DNA of 30,416 nucleotides from UBA12088 sp964568345 (GCA_964568345.1 CAZMPG010000012.1:1-30416); one strand, 5' to 3'; positions 15,608 through 24,059 are shown, numbered from the stretch's first letter. The notes: generated by a model from the sequence alone, not told the origin. Program-made: numbers and translations.

Positions 15608-15956
15608 CCATCACGGCATGTACACAGCAGAACACACCATCATGGCTCGCGTGCGGCGTATCCACCGCATGCGCCTCGTGCTCGCAGGCAGGGCCCTCAA
15701 GGTGTCTGGCCTTCTCCTCCTCTCCGCCGTGCTGTGCTCCACCGTATCGGTCGCGCACGTCATAGCCAATATGCCGTCGCTCGCGGCGCCGCGGGCTCTC
15801 ATGCGATTTACCCTCGATGCACTCATGCACACCGAGCTTATCGTGCACCTCCTCATCGTTGGTATACTCATCGCGGCGTACCTCCTCGTCCGCGACACGC
15901 TACGGACATTTCTCCCCCTGCTCACCGTGCGAAACCACGGCTCAGTGCGGGCGTGA
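15600..15956 (+). CDS. Two-TM membrane protein coupled to the sigma gene
   Basis: Unrecognised protein of 118 residues. Residues 1-33 are basic and His-rich (cytoplasmic by the positive-inside rule), TM1 is about 34-56 (VSGLLLLSAVLCSTVSVAHV), a ~20-residue outside loop follows, TM2 is about 77-97 (HTELIVHLLIVGILIAAYLL), and a short basic tail closes the protein. ATG 15600 overlaps the sigma stop codon, which implies translational coupling. An earlier in-frame ATG exists at 15588. By position and topology it is a candidate membrane-bound anti-sigma factor. It lacks the classic zinc-binding anti-sigma motif (HxxxCxxC), so this is an inference. Its stop lies 5 nt from the end of the convergent recA. 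Confidence 0.7.
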   Translation: MSNHHGMYTAEHTIMARVRRIHRMRLVLAGRALKVSGLLLLSAVLCSTVSVAHVIANMPSLAAPRALMRFTLDALMHTELIVHLLIVGILIAAYLLVRDTLRTFLPLLTVRNHGSVRA

Positions 15957-15961
15957 AGCTT

Positions 15962-17029
15962 CTAGCCCTCCCGCAGCTTGCTGCGGATCTCGCCAAGGAG
16001 CGCATGGGAGACCTTCGGGTTATCGTGGAGGTACGTGCGGGACGCATCGTAGCCGCGGCCAAGCTTCTCCTCGCCAAAGGCGTACGAAGCGCCCGATTTC
16101 TGCACGAGCCCGTACTTCTCGCCGAGCGCTAAGAGCTCGCCCTCGTGGGAGATGCCCTCATTGTACATGAGGTCGAATTCCGTCACCCGGAAGGGTGGTG
16201 CGACCTTGTTTTTCACGATCTTGACGCGGTGCCTGCCGCCGACCGTCTCCTCACCCTTCTTGATCTGCGCGATGCGGCGGATGTCGAGCCGTACGCTCGT
16301 GTAGAACTTAAGCGCTTTGCCGCCCGGCGTCGTCTCGGGGTTGCCAAACATGACCCCGATCTGCATGCGGATCTGGTTGATGAAGATCACGATCGTCTTA
16401 CTCTTATGGACGATTGCGGTGAGCTTGCGCAGGGCCTGGCTCATGAGGCGTGCCTGCTTACCGACGTGCTGCTGACCCATCTCGCCCTCGATTTCGTCCT
16501 TAGGGGTGAGCGCCGCGACCGAGTCCACGACGATGATGTCTATCTTGCCGGAGCGCACGAGCGACTCGACGATTTCAAGCGCCTGCTCGCCGGTGTCTGG
16601 CTGGGAGACGAGGAGCTCGTCTATCTGCACGCCGATGCGCCGTGCGTACTCTGGGTCGAGCGCGTGTTCAGCGTCAATGAAGGCGCAGATGCCGCCGCGT
16701 TTCTGTGCCTCGGCTATCGCATGGAGCGAGAGCGTCGTCTTGCCGCTCGATTCCGGCCCGAAGATTTCGATGATGCGACCGCGGGGGAAGCCCCCAATCC
16801 CGAGCGCCCAGTCGAGGCCGAGGCTTCCCGAGGGAATGGCATCCACGTCAGTTTTTGGCTGCTCGCCGAGCGTCATGATAGCTTCTTCGCCAAACTTCGT
16901 CTTGATAGCCTTGAGCGTTGCGCTTATTTCCGCGCGGTCACTCGCGCGGGGTGGGGTGGGTGCCTGCACATTGGCCGCAGCTGCCAGGGATTCTGTCGGT
17001 GCAGCATCCCGTACCTTGGTTCGTGCCAT
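15962..17029 (-). CDS. recA: Recombinase RecA
   Basis: ATP-dependent strand-exchange protein and SOS co-protease, acting in the cytoplasm on single-stranded DNA. The 355-residue chain has Walker A GPESSGKT (91-98), the FIDAEHALDP block, Walker B IDIIVVDSVAAL, the L1 region EIEGEMGQQHVGKQARLMSQ, the signature FINQIRMQIGVMFGNPETTPGG-type segment with L2, and ALKFYTSVRLDIRR. The N-terminus has a ~30-residue Ala/Pro-rich extension. The C-terminus is shorter and less acidic than in E. coli. It starts 12 nt after the small membrane-anchored gene, downstream of ftsK, so it appears to be the last gene of a three-gene operon. No Shine-Dalgarno site or LexA-type box is visible before it. Confidence 0.98.
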   Translation of the reverse strand: MARTKVRDAAPTESLAAAANVQAPTPPRASDRAEISATLKAIKTKFGEEAIMTLGEQPKTDVDAIPSGSLGLDWALGIGGFPRGRIIEIFGPESSGKTTLSLHAIAEAQKRGGICAFIDAEHALDPEYARRIGVQIDELLVSQPDTGEQALEIVESLVRSGKIDIIVVDSVAALTPKDEIEGEMGQQHVGKQARLMSQALRKLTAIVHKSKTIVIFINQIRMQIGVMFGNPETTPGGKALKFYTSVRLDIRRIAQIKKGEETVGGRHRVKIVKNKVAPPFRVTEFDLMYNEGISHEGELLALGEKYGLVQKSGASYAFGEEKLGRGYDASRTYLHDNPKVSHALLGEIRSKLREG

Positions 17030-17041
17030 AAGGGTGTCTAG

Positions 17042-17413
17042 TTACTCGTGGTTAATGCTCACGTGCGGCGCCGGCGGGCGTCCGTAGAGCTCGATGCGCT
17101 GCGTCGTGTGGTACCCGAAGCGGTTCTCCGCCTCCACGAGCACCACCCCGTACCCGGAGGGTGTCACGAGCTTCTCCTCAAATCCCCCCGAGGTGTCGGT
17201 GGTGATCGGCCTGCCGTTCACGAGCACGCGGGTGGCGTCAGACACCTTTCCCCGTATTGTGGTGAGCGGCTCGGTGACCGTTTGTCCGGGGGTTGGCGTG
17301 CGTACGACCACCGAGGGGCCGGCGAAGAGCCGGTGCGCAGCGTACGCGCTGTACCCTGCGACGAGGGAAAAGAGGGTAATCGTTGCAATACGGGCGTGGG
17401 AAGTAGCGAGCAT
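17042..17413 (-). CDS. Membrane-anchored protein with Ig-like domain
   Basis: A 123-residue protein of unknown function. Residues ~8-28 (IATITLFSLVAGYSAYAAHR) form a signal anchor or uncleaved signal peptide. The rest, from SVVVRTPTPGQTVTEPLTTIRG-type sequence onward, matches a small extracellular beta-sandwich of the 'P..g..v......i.G.v.......v.vng' type (glucodextranase-like or Big-type Ig fold): 'TTIRGKVSDATRVLVNGRPI', then 'GGFEEKLVTPSGYGVVLVEA'. It lies between ftsK and recA on the same strand with 12-nt gaps on each side, so it is co-transcribed with them. A function in the envelope is likely from topology only. Confidence 0.75.
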   Translation of the reverse strand: MLATSHARIATITLFSLVAGYSAYAAHRLFAGPSVVVRTPTPGQTVTEPLTTIRGKVSDATRVLVNGRPITTDTSGGFEEKLVTPSGYGVVLVEAENRFGYHTTQRIELYGRPPAPHVSINHE

Positions 17414-17425
17414 GTGTAGGTGAGG

Positions 17426-19684
17426 TTACTCGCTCCCCGAGGTTTCGGGCGCATCGTTGAGCACCCCACGGGGCCGGTTTGTGCCGTCAGAGCCAGCGAT
17501 GATACCGCGCTCTTCGAGCTGATCCATGATCCGTGCAGCGCGCCCGTACCCAACCTTGAAGCGGCGCTGGATGAGCGAGGTCGAGGCCTTCCGCTCCTTC
17601 ATGACGAACTCCCGCACCTCCTCGTAGAGGCCATCAGTATCATCGTCGTCCCCGACGTCGTCGAACGATATGCTGCTCGGAGCACTGCCTGTTGTCGTCG
17701 CACTCGCCTCTGCCGAGGAGAAGTCAATCGGCGTGCCGAGCACATAGTTGTTGTGCTTTGCAAGGAATGCCGCCACCTTCTTGACCTCTGCGGTCGTAAG
17801 GAAGGGCGACTGGATGCGGCGCGGCTTCGCCATATCGCCAGAGAGGTAGAGCATGTCGCCCGCGCCGAGGAGCTTCTCCGCCCCGGGCTGGTCGAGGATG
17901 GTGCGCGAGTCAATGAGCGAGGCCACCTTGAGTGCGATACGGGTCGGGATGTTCGCCTTGATGAGGCCGGTGATGACGTTGACGCTCGGGCGCTGCGTCG
18001 AAAGTACGAGGTGGATGCCGACGGCACGACTCATCTGCGCGAGGCGTACGATGACCGCCTCGAGCTCACGCGGGTATGCAGTCATGATGTCGGCGAGTTC
18101 GTCAATGAAGACGACAATGTGGGGGAGGAGCTCAGGGAGCGTAGCCGCATCCGCGTCCTTCTGCTTTCGCTTCTCGTACGCGGCGAGCGCAGGAGCCACC
18201 ACCTCTGCGTGGTAGCCGCCGATATCCTGTACCGCGTGCTCCTGGAGCACGTTGTAGCGGCGATCCATCTCCTTCGCGGCCCACTTGAGGGCGAGGATAC
18301 ACTTCTTTGCGTCGGTGATGACCGGCGTGAGGAGGTGCGGGATGCTGTTGTAGAGCGTGAGCTCGACCCGCTTCGGGTCCACCATGATGAAGCGGAGACG
18401 CTCAGGGCCGTTCCGGTAGAGGAGCGAGGCGATGAGCGAGTGGATCATGACCGACTTCCCCGATCCGGTGGTGCCGGCGACGAGGAGGTGCGGCATCTTA
18501 CCGATATTTGCGTAGTGCGCCTTGCCCGCAATGTCCTTCCCAAGGGTCACAAAGAGCGGCACGTGGGAGTCGGTAAACTCCGGCGAGGAGAGGAGTCCCC
18601 CGAGGCCGACGATTGCCTTGCCGGTGTTTGGCACCTCGATGCCGACGAGCGACTTCCCCGGTATTGGCGCCTCGATACGGATGGGGGAAGCGGCGAGCGC
18701 AAGCTCAAGGTTCGACTGGAGCGCCACGATCTTCGAGAGCTTCACCCCCTCGGCTGGCTTGAGCGAGTAGCGGGTGACCGTCGGCCCCACGATGATCTCG
18801 TCCATCTCGACCGGTATCTTGAAGTGGAGAAGCGTACGGCGGATCAGGTTTGCGCGCGCTTTCGTGTCCCCCACGTTGGGCTTTCCGCGGTCAGACTCGA
18901 GGAGGGAGAGTGGGGGAGGGGTGTACTCGCTCGGTAGCTCCACGGGCTGTGGGGGGTGGGAGGTGTCGCGCTTCCCCTCCTCCTCGAGGAAGTTGTCGAG
19001 CGTTCCCGTCTCTTCAGCCGCTGCTGGCTGGCGGGTGGAGCGGGTAGCAGGTGGAGTGGGCATTGGTGGCAGTGCCCCAGGTGCTTCAGGCTCTGCGTCG
19101 TTCTCAACACCATCTACTACTTCCTCAGTAGGGAGTGGCACATCGCCATGGTCGTCGGATTTCCGTGGCATGAGGCGCGTGAAGAGGGAGACCCAGAGAC
19201 TTGCGTCGAACACGAGGAGGAGTGCAATAACGAGGCACCCGACGAGGATGACGAGCGATGCGAGCGTGTCGAGGTAGGCAACGAGCGGGTGTGCGATGAG
19301 TCTCCCGAAGAGCCCCGCATATTCTGGTGCGAGAACAGAGGCGACGCCGAGAAGCGATAGGAAGAGGAGGAGTGCGCCTGCGGTGCGCACGTGTCGTGGC
19401 GCCACATCGTCCGGTACGGTGGTGAAGAGGGAGAGCCCCCATGCGCCGATGAGGAGGGGGAGCGCGAGGTACCCCACCCCGAAGAGGTAGTACACACCCG
19501 CATAGAGCTTCTCGCCGGCAACACCCGCCATGCCGAGCGCTGCAAGCACGAGAAGAATAGCGGTCACAAAAGAGAGTGTGCCCACGATGCGCCGGACGGT
19601 CGGGTGCTGGAGTGTCTCGCGGGCGCGTGCTACAGGATCGTCCGTATCATCCGCCACACGTTTCTTTGCTGGAGAACGAGCCAT
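17426..19684 (-). CDS. ftsK: DNA translocase FtsK
   Basis: Septal motor that pumps chromosomal DNA during cell division. The 752-residue protein has an N-terminal membrane part with about four helices (roughly residues 33-55, 60-88, 100-118, 138-162), a Pro/Glu-rich linker (~180-260), and the alpha/beta motor. Walker A is GTTGSGKS (404-411) and Walker B is HIVVFIDELADI. STQRPSVNVITGLIKANIPT is the typical FtsK/SpoIIIE block. The C-terminal gamma winged helix (YEEVREFVMKERKASTSLIQ and the RRFKVGYGRAARIMDQLEE block) reads the KOPS DNA polarity sequence. It is shorter than E. coli FtsK because of its short linker. It is the first gene of an operon with a small anchored protein and recA. Confidence 0.97.
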   Translation of the reverse strand: MARSPAKKRVADDTDDPVARARETLQHPTVRRIVGTLSFVTAILLVLAALGMAGVAGEKLYAGVYYLFGVGYLALPLLIGAWGLSLFTTVPDDVAPRHVRTAGALLLFLSLLGVASVLAPEYAGLFGRLIAHPLVAYLDTLASLVILVGCLVIALLLVFDASLWVSLFTRLMPRKSDDHGDVPLPTEEVVDGVENDAEPEAPGALPPMPTPPATRSTRQPAAAEETGTLDNFLEEEGKRDTSHPPQPVELPSEYTPPPLSLLESDRGKPNVGDTKARANLIRRTLLHFKIPVEMDEIIVGPTVTRYSLKPAEGVKLSKIVALQSNLELALAASPIRIEAPIPGKSLVGIEVPNTGKAIVGLGGLLSSPEFTDSHVPLFVTLGKDIAGKAHYANIGKMPHLLVAGTTGSGKSVMIHSLIASLLYRNGPERLRFIMVDPKRVELTLYNSIPHLLTPVITDAKKCILALKWAAKEMDRRYNVLQEHAVQDIGGYHAEVVAPALAAYEKRKQKDADAATLPELLPHIVVFIDELADIMTAYPRELEAVIVRLAQMSRAVGIHLVLSTQRPSVNVITGLIKANIPTRIALKVASLIDSRTILDQPGAEKLLGAGDMLYLSGDMAKPRRIQSPFLTTAEVKKVAAFLAKHNNYVLGTPIDFSSAEASATTTGSAPSSISFDDVGDDDDTDGLYEEVREFVMKERKASTSLIQRRFKVGYGRAARIMDQLEERGIIAGSDGTNRPRGVLNDAPETSGSE

Positions 19685-19707
19685 AGAACGAGAAATATGG
19701 TGTCTCT

Positions 19708-19713
19708 AGTATA
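19708..19713 (-). promoter_or_regulatory. ftsK operon -10 box
   Basis: TATACT on the minus strand, preceded by TGG (extended -10 form TGnTATACT), 23 nt before the ftsK ATG. No strong -35 is visible. Confidence 0.4.
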
Positions 19714-19797
19714 CCACACCATTAAAGAGCGCGACCCTTTCCCGCGGCAGGTAACCATCCACCCATTCCCAGCACTACAGCCACAGCTGCTTTGGTC

Positions 19798-19878
19798 GTC
19801 ATCGCGAGCCCCCGCCTGCTGCGTGACCGCAGGCGAAGCGACCCACATCTGGTTTGCTTCGCTCGCGCTCGCGATGAC
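19798..19878. repeat. 81-bp inverted-repeat element
   Basis: GTCATCGCGAGC (19798-19809) and GCTCGCGATGAC (19867-19878) are perfect inverted termini. Inside is a second hairpin, CGCCTGC/GCAGGCG (19813-19835). The termini resemble the GTCATTGCGAG termini of the element at 20935-21141, so this is probably a smaller member of the same non-coding family. It occupies part of the 372-nt gap between ftsK and the next gene. The rest of that gap holds only the two divergent promoters. Confidence 0.75.
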
Positions 19879-19960
19879 GCCCGATCGGTTGTGCGTGGAC
19901 GGTAAGTCTCAGGAGCGGATGCGTAGTTCCTGGCGACACATCGGGGCGCACGTCGCAACG

Positions 19961-19988
19961 TTGCGGACACATGTCCGGTAGCTATACT
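19961..19988 (+). promoter_or_regulatory. Promoter of the helical/HTH gene
   Basis: TTGCGG (19961-19966), 16-nt spacer, TATACT (19983-19988). The palindrome GCAACGTTGC and the inverted repeat GGACA-CA-TGTCC overlap or flank the -35 region and could be operator half-sites. The predicted leader is ~60 nt and contains AAGGAG, too far (17 nt) from the ATG for normal use. Confidence 0.5.
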
Positions 19989-20056
19989 TACCGTACGACG
20001 GACAATCAAGGACACTCGCTATAAAAGCCACGTAAGGAGAGACAAAAGACATCAGT

Positions 20057-20851
20057 ATGCACGCACACACGGACACCGTACAAAAGGTCAAAGACGCATC
20101 AGAAAACATCGGTAGTGAATTGCCATACGGTACAGAAAAGGACAAAACGTGTGCAGCGTATGTCCTTGGCAAAGCGACACGCATCGCCGCTGTCACCCTG
20201 CGAGTCTTTGAAAACCGCGAGGGCATAGCGGACCCGATCCGCAGCCAGCTCGAAGAGACGGCTATCGGACTCGTCCGTGCTGCGGTGCGTGTACGCACCG
20301 AGTCGCTCGCTTGTGTCATGGGCGCACTCGAGCTTGCGGCCGTGCTCGAGTGCGTGGCGCGTGCAGGTCGCGTGGGAGAACATACCGTAAACACACTGCT
20401 TGGTGAGATAGAGTCGCTCGCATCGTTCGTACGGGCGGTGCCGTGGGGTGAGCGGACGCTCGATCCGTCACTCTTCGCGCTCCACACCCCCGACCTCACG
20501 CGTGAGCATCCGTCGGCATCGTCGCGCTCTCAGAGACAAGAAACAGACATCGTCGCGTACAGGGAAGGCGCAAAGCAGCCGCACAGTGACCGAGGTTTGA
20601 CCGATACAAAAAAGGACACTACCGTGGAATACAAAGGACGCATTGACCGTGCCGTGGCAGCACAGAAGGACAGGAGGGCTTCGATACTCGGTATCCTCCA
20701 GAGAAAGGACAAAATATCGGTACGGGACGTGGTAGACGTCATAAAAGACTGCAGTGAAAAGACGCTGCAGCGCGAGCTCCTCGCGCTCGTCGCCCAGGGT
20801 GTCCTTGTAAAGGAGGGTGAGCGTCGCTGGTCGGTCTACCGGCTCGCGTAG
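20057..20851 (+). CDS. Helical-bundle plus HTH protein, putative regulator (CPR family)
   Basis: A 264-residue protein. Residues ~30-145 form an all-alpha segment (CAAYVLGKATRIAAVTLRVF, a DPIRSQLEETAIGLVRAAVRV-type helix, then two more helices), followed by a charged, poorly conserved linker (~155-200). The C-terminal ~60 residues are a winged helix: RRASILGILQRKDKISVRDV, DCSEKTLQRELLALVAQGVL and EGERRWSVYRLA, resembling DeoR-type HTH domains. From memory, proteins with this layout (four-helix N-terminus, 'CSEKTiQReL' HTH, 'GeRRWsrY' end) are frequent in Parcubacteria, often near rRNA or surface genes. The helical part is faintly like S23 four-helix proteins. It has its own promoter and no operon partner. 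DNA binding is likely; the target is unknown. Confidence 0.7.
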   Translation: MHAHTDTVQKVKDASENIGSELPYGTEKDKTCAAYVLGKATRIAAVTLRVFENREGIADPIRSQLEETAIGLVRAAVRVRTESLACVMGALELAAVLECVARAGRVGEHTVNTLLGEIESLASFVRAVPWGERTLDPSLFALHTPDLTREHPSASSRSQRQETDIVAYREGAKQPHSDRGLTDTKKDTTVEYKGRIDRAVAAQKDRRASILGILQRKDKISVRDVVDVIKDCSEKTLQRELLALVAQGVLVKEGERRWSVYRLA

Positions 20852-20934
20852 GGTGCGCGGGACCATGGGCCACGGACAAAAGAAGATAGCGATCACGAAC
20901 TGCGCCCCACCCACCACATCTATAGTCCTTCGTC

Positions 20935-21141
20935 GTAACTGCTCACACCTTCCATAAACAGCCCGGTGTCGTTGTCATTGCGAGAAGCCGACCCGTCGAG
21001 AGGCGACGAAGCAATCCAGGATCGTGGTCGCTGTGGTACCAAAACACCCCTCAGATCATGGACTGCTTCCCGCCATGCTCTGCTCGCGGCTAAAGGCCTA
21101 TGGGCTCGCAGTGACAGCGCGCGGAGGGTGTGAGCAGTTAC
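20935..21141. mobile_element. MITE-like element with nested inverted repeats
   Basis: Outer 19-bp inverted repeats at 20935-20953 and 21123-21141 (core AACTGCTCACACC / GGTGTGAGCAGTT) match at 18 of 19 positions. Inner repeats GTCATTGCGAG (20974-20984) and CTCGCAGTGAC (21105-21115) match at 10 of 11. It is about 207 bp with no ORF, consistent with a non-autonomous element. The stretch with GGCGACGAAGCAATCC (21000-21023) recurs inverted at 25596-25619. Confidence 0.75.
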
Positions 21142-21698
21142 ATCTACATCCCTTCGTCCATTGTCCCGTATTCTGCCCCGTGTTCCGCACCAAACATTGA
21201 CTTCCCGTGGATATATAACGTAATAAAAAGCACCCCGTAACACCCCGCTGCATCCTACGTCTTCCATGGTAGAGCTGTCGAAGAAATGCAGGGCTGCGCG
21301 CTTCCCTGGGTACCAGGGTTAGGCAGGGAGAGGGGCTTGCTCTACTGAGCGAGCTTATCCACACGGGCTATTGCGTTACGACGGGTTTTGGCTAATACTA
21401 GTCACTGAATCGCGCGTGCGGTGGCGTTGCTGGTAGGGAGGAGAGGTGCGCGGGCACGTTGACACACCATATATACGGTTACGACATGACGGGGCACATC
21501 GCCCTGCGACGGCTGTGATACCTCATAGCCGCGCGTAGCGCGCTGTCCCTACTAAAAAAGTGATTGATAACATACAACAATAGTAGTTTGTACGTACTGC
21601 ATGACCCTGTCCTGCCCCGTAGGGGGTATCTGGTTGTAAACGGTAGATACGCGGTCCTCATTCTTGTCGCCAACAGGCCCGTGCACAACGGGTGTTGG

Positions 21699-21766
21699 TA
21701 TAGTCAGGCTCGCGTCGGTGTAGCTCAGGAAAGGTGCTCGGTCTCGGAGAGCATCGAGCACCTTTT
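21699..21766 (+). ncRNA. Possible short RNA with terminator
   Basis: An extended -10 box (TGG-TATAGT, -10 at 21699-21704) is followed ~25 nt later by a hairpin with stem AAAGGTGCTCG (21730-21740) / CGAGCACCTTTT (21755-21766), shaped like an intrinsic terminator. A transcript of ~55 nt would result. No known RNA family is recognised and no good -35 is seen. Confidence 0.25.
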
Positions 21767-21830
21767 CCCGAGTGGGCACCGGCACTCGCCCGCCGCGCCT
21801 TAGTAGTGGGCGGGGAGAGCGGATTATCAG

Positions 21831-21858
21831 TGGCTGGCAGCAGTGCTAGCCATACAAT
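21831..21858 (+). promoter_or_regulatory. Promoter of the S-layer-like gene
   Basis: TGGCTG (21831-21836), 16-nt spacer, TACAAT (21853-21858). It gives a ~60-nt leader, which contains the direct repeat ACTAGC-GTTACTAGC, unlike the leaderless housekeeping genes. A longer leader may aid mRNA stability or regulation. Confidence 0.4.
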
Positions 21859-21925
21859 TCTCTATCTCGGGTTTACTAGCGTTACTAGCTAACCTGACCC
21901 CGCGGTAGGGATAACTTATTAAGCT

Positions 21926-23965
21926 ATGACGAAAGAGTTAACACTCAACAAAGTCGCTGCGGCGCTCGTCGGCGTAGCGATGGCGGCAGGGCTCGCCTTC
22001 GCCTTCGCGGCGGAGCGCGCGCACGCTGTATCGCTCGCGGAGCTCGTAGATATCTTTATCGCGCTCGACATCATCCCTGCTGACAAGGCGGATGAGGCGC
22101 GCGCAGAGCTCGCGAACGAGGAGAAGACCACGCCGGCAACTCCGGCAGCAGCAGCTTGCAACTTTACTCGCAACCTCAAGACCGGTGACACCGGTGCTGA
22201 TGTCATGGAGCTCCAGAAGCTCTTGAATGGCAAGGGCTACACGGTCGCAATGGCCGGCGCTGGCTCGACCGGCATGGAGACCCAGTACTTCGGTCCGGCA
22301 ACGGCAGCAGCGGTGAAGAGGCTCCAGGAGGCATTCGCTTCTGACATTCTGACCCCGCTCGGCCTCACGGCCGGTACCGGCTTCTTCGGTGCTTCGACCC
22401 GCGCAAAGGCAAACATGCTCTGCGCGCCGGTTGTCGTTCCTCCAGTAACTGGAGATGACGATGACGACGATGACACCACCGTCGGTGACGATGATGATGA
22501 CGACGACACGCTCTCGGGCGGTGAGGCTTCGTTTGGCGATCTCAAGCGCACCAACGCTCCGTCTAGTGTTGATGTTGCTGAGGGCGAGGATGAGGTGAAG
22601 GTAGCTGGATTTGAATTCGATGTGGACGATGCAGATGCTGCGATCAAGCGCGTCTACGTTCGCTTCGACGAGACCAGTGAGGTTGCTTCACAGAAGCCCT
22701 GGGATTACTTCGAGTCCGTACAGCTCATCCTCGGTGACGAGGTAGTTGCCGATATGGATGCAAGTAGTAAGAGTGATTGGGAGGACCTCTCAAGCAGCAA
22801 TGCATACGAGCTCCGTTTCACGGGTCTCGACGAAAAAGTTTCTGCTGACGAGACTGCCGAGCTCTACGTTGCAGTGACCACGCTCGGAAACATCGACAGC
22901 GAGGATGCCGATGCGGTGTGGGCAGTGTCTATTCCCGACAATGGAATCCGCCTTCGCGATGGCGCAGGCATTGATTCAAATGTTGGTGATAGCGATGTAA
23001 CACGCAGCTTCAATCTCGAGGAGGCTGGTCAGGGTGAGGAGTTGAAGGTCTCCCTCAACACCGCAAATCCCAAGTCATCTATCGTCAAGGTTGACGAAGA
23101 CGACTCAACGGATGGTGTTACCGTGCTCGTATTCGACCTCAAGGCAGAGGAGAGCGACATGGAAATCACAGAACTTCCAATCCTCTTCAGCTCGGACGAC
23201 ACTGACGTCGCGACCGTTCTCTCGGACGTAATGCTCGAGGTTGATGGTGAAGCTCTCGGTGAAGTTGACTCAAATGGCGTTGGTACAACCACCACATTCG
23301 AGTTCGATTCAGATGAGTTCGTCATCCCTGCAGACACCAAGGTGACGGTGAAGGTTATCGTTGACATCAACAAACTCACCGGTAATTACGCTGAGGGTGC
23401 AACCCTCTCCGCGGAACTTGGTGACACTGAGGTAGATGGCATCGCCGCTGAGGGTCAGGATGTCCTCGGTAACGGCGACAAGACCGGCACCGCAATCGGC
23501 GAGGAGCACCAGCTCATGACCCAGGGTATCTTCGCAGAGATTGTCTCAATCGATGAGGTGAAGACCGCTGGTGACAGCAATGCCGATGATGTTGGTGACT
23601 TTAAGGTCAAGTTCGACGTCACCGCGTTCGAGGACACGTACTACATCAGTGCGACCACCACGGCGGTATTCGACTTCGACGTTGAGACCGGTAACGGCAC
23701 CGCTTCCACGACGGAGACCTCTGCTGCGTCAGCCGCAGTGACCTCAACCGCGACGAAGGAAGGCAATGCCTACCGGATTGATGACGGTGAGACCGAGACA
23801 TTCACGCTCACGGTCACGATCAACCCGAGTACGACTAGCTACTACCGAGTCCAGCTCAACAGCATTGATTTCGGTGATAGCTCGACCGATACGACCAACC
23901 AAACGGCACACACCGTGTCGCCCGAGGAGGACTTCGAGTCTGATAACCTCTACCTCAACGCCTAA
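21926..23965 (+). CDS. S-layer-like surface protein with peptidoglycan-binding domain
   Basis: A 679-residue exported protein. Residues 1-34 are a signal peptide (hydrophobic LVGVAMAAGLAFAFAA, cleavage likely after AHA). Residues ~78-166 form a PG_binding_1 domain (LKTGDTGADVMELQKLLNGK, TQYFGPATAAAVKRLQEAF) bracketed by two cysteines that could form a disulfide. Two runs of seven Asp follow, separated by TTVG, then ~480 residues of very acidic beta-rich repeats with Thr/Ser-rich ends. There is no sortase motif or C-terminal TM helix. This architecture is typical of abundant Parcubacteria surface-layer proteins; anchoring to peptidoglycan through the N-terminal domain is inferred. The Asp tracts may bind calcium. 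It has its own promoter and a strong terminator, as expected for a single highly expressed gene. Confidence 0.85.
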   Translation: MTKELTLNKVAAALVGVAMAAGLAFAFAAERAHAVSLAELVDIFIALDIIPADKADEARAELANEEKTTPATPAAAACNFTRNLKTGDTGADVMELQKLLNGKGYTVAMAGAGSTGMETQYFGPATAAAVKRLQEAFASDILTPLGLTAGTGFFGASTRAKANMLCAPVVVPPVTGDDDDDDDTTVGDDDDDDDTLSGGEASFGDLKRTNAPSSVDVAEGEDEVKVAGFEFDVDDADAAIKRVYVRFDETSEVASQKPWDYFESVQLILGDEVVADMDASSKSDWEDLSSSNAYELRFTGLDEKVSADETAELYVAVTTLGNIDSEDADAVWAVSIPDNGIRLRDGAGIDSNVGDSDVTRSFNLEEAGQGEELKVSLNTANPKSSIVKVDEDDSTDGVTVLVFDLKAEESDMEITELPILFSSDDTDVATVLSDVMLEVDGEALGEVDSNGVGTTTTFEFDSDEFVIPADTKVTVKVIVDINKLTGNYAEGATLSAELGDTEVDGIAAEGQDVLGNGDKTGTAIGEEHQLMTQGIFAEIVSIDEVKTAGDSNADDVGDFKVKFDVTAFEDTYYISATTTAVFDFDVETGNGTASTTETSAASAAVTSTATKEGNAYRIDDGETETFTLTVTINPSTTSYYRVQLNSIDFGDSSTDTTNQTAHTVSPEEDFESDNLYLNA

Positions 23966-24009
23966 CCGCGAGCAGGTAGTGGTCTAAGGACTTGGGTCCT
24001 AAGTCAAGC

Positions 24010-24035
24010 AAAAACCGCCCCTCCGGGCGGTTTTT
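24010..24035 (+). terminator. Intrinsic terminator of the S-layer-like gene
   Basis: AAAAACCGCCC (24010-24020), CTCC loop, GGGCGGTTTTT (24025-24035). A strong GC stem with a T-tract, 45 nt after the stop codon. Confidence 0.9.
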
Positions 24036-24059
24036 GCGTATCGCACCGCCGATCAGAAT

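Larger units (their letters stand above)
20852..21925. other. ~1.07-kb intergenic region, repeats and hairpins
   Basis: No convincing protein or known RNA gene is seen here. It holds a MITE-like element (20935-21141), a short dispersed repeat (21148-21175), a hairpin with a G-U wobble near 21511-21530, a promoter-terminator pair that could define a ~55-nt RNA (21699-21766), and the promoter and leader of the S-layer-like gene (from 21831). ORFs of 70-80 codons exist on both strands but lack start signals. Confidence 0.6.

Noticed and set aside
17420..18937. 505-codon plus-strand ORF opposite ftsK
   Set aside because: Composition is Arg/Glu/Asp/His-rich without motifs; ftsK on the other strand has full-length domain support.
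21459..21487. TTGACA at 21459 as a promoter
   Set aside because: The -35 is perfect, but no acceptable -10 box lies at 16-18 nt and no gene follows.
21552..21785. 77-codon minus-strand ORF with GTG start
   Set aside because: Codon use is not absurd, but there is no promoter, SD site or recognisable family, and it runs through a terminator-like hairpin.
21564..21803. 79-codon plus-strand ORF in the same region
   Set aside because: No start signal, and it conflicts with the hairpin structure and with the opposite ORF; likely chance.
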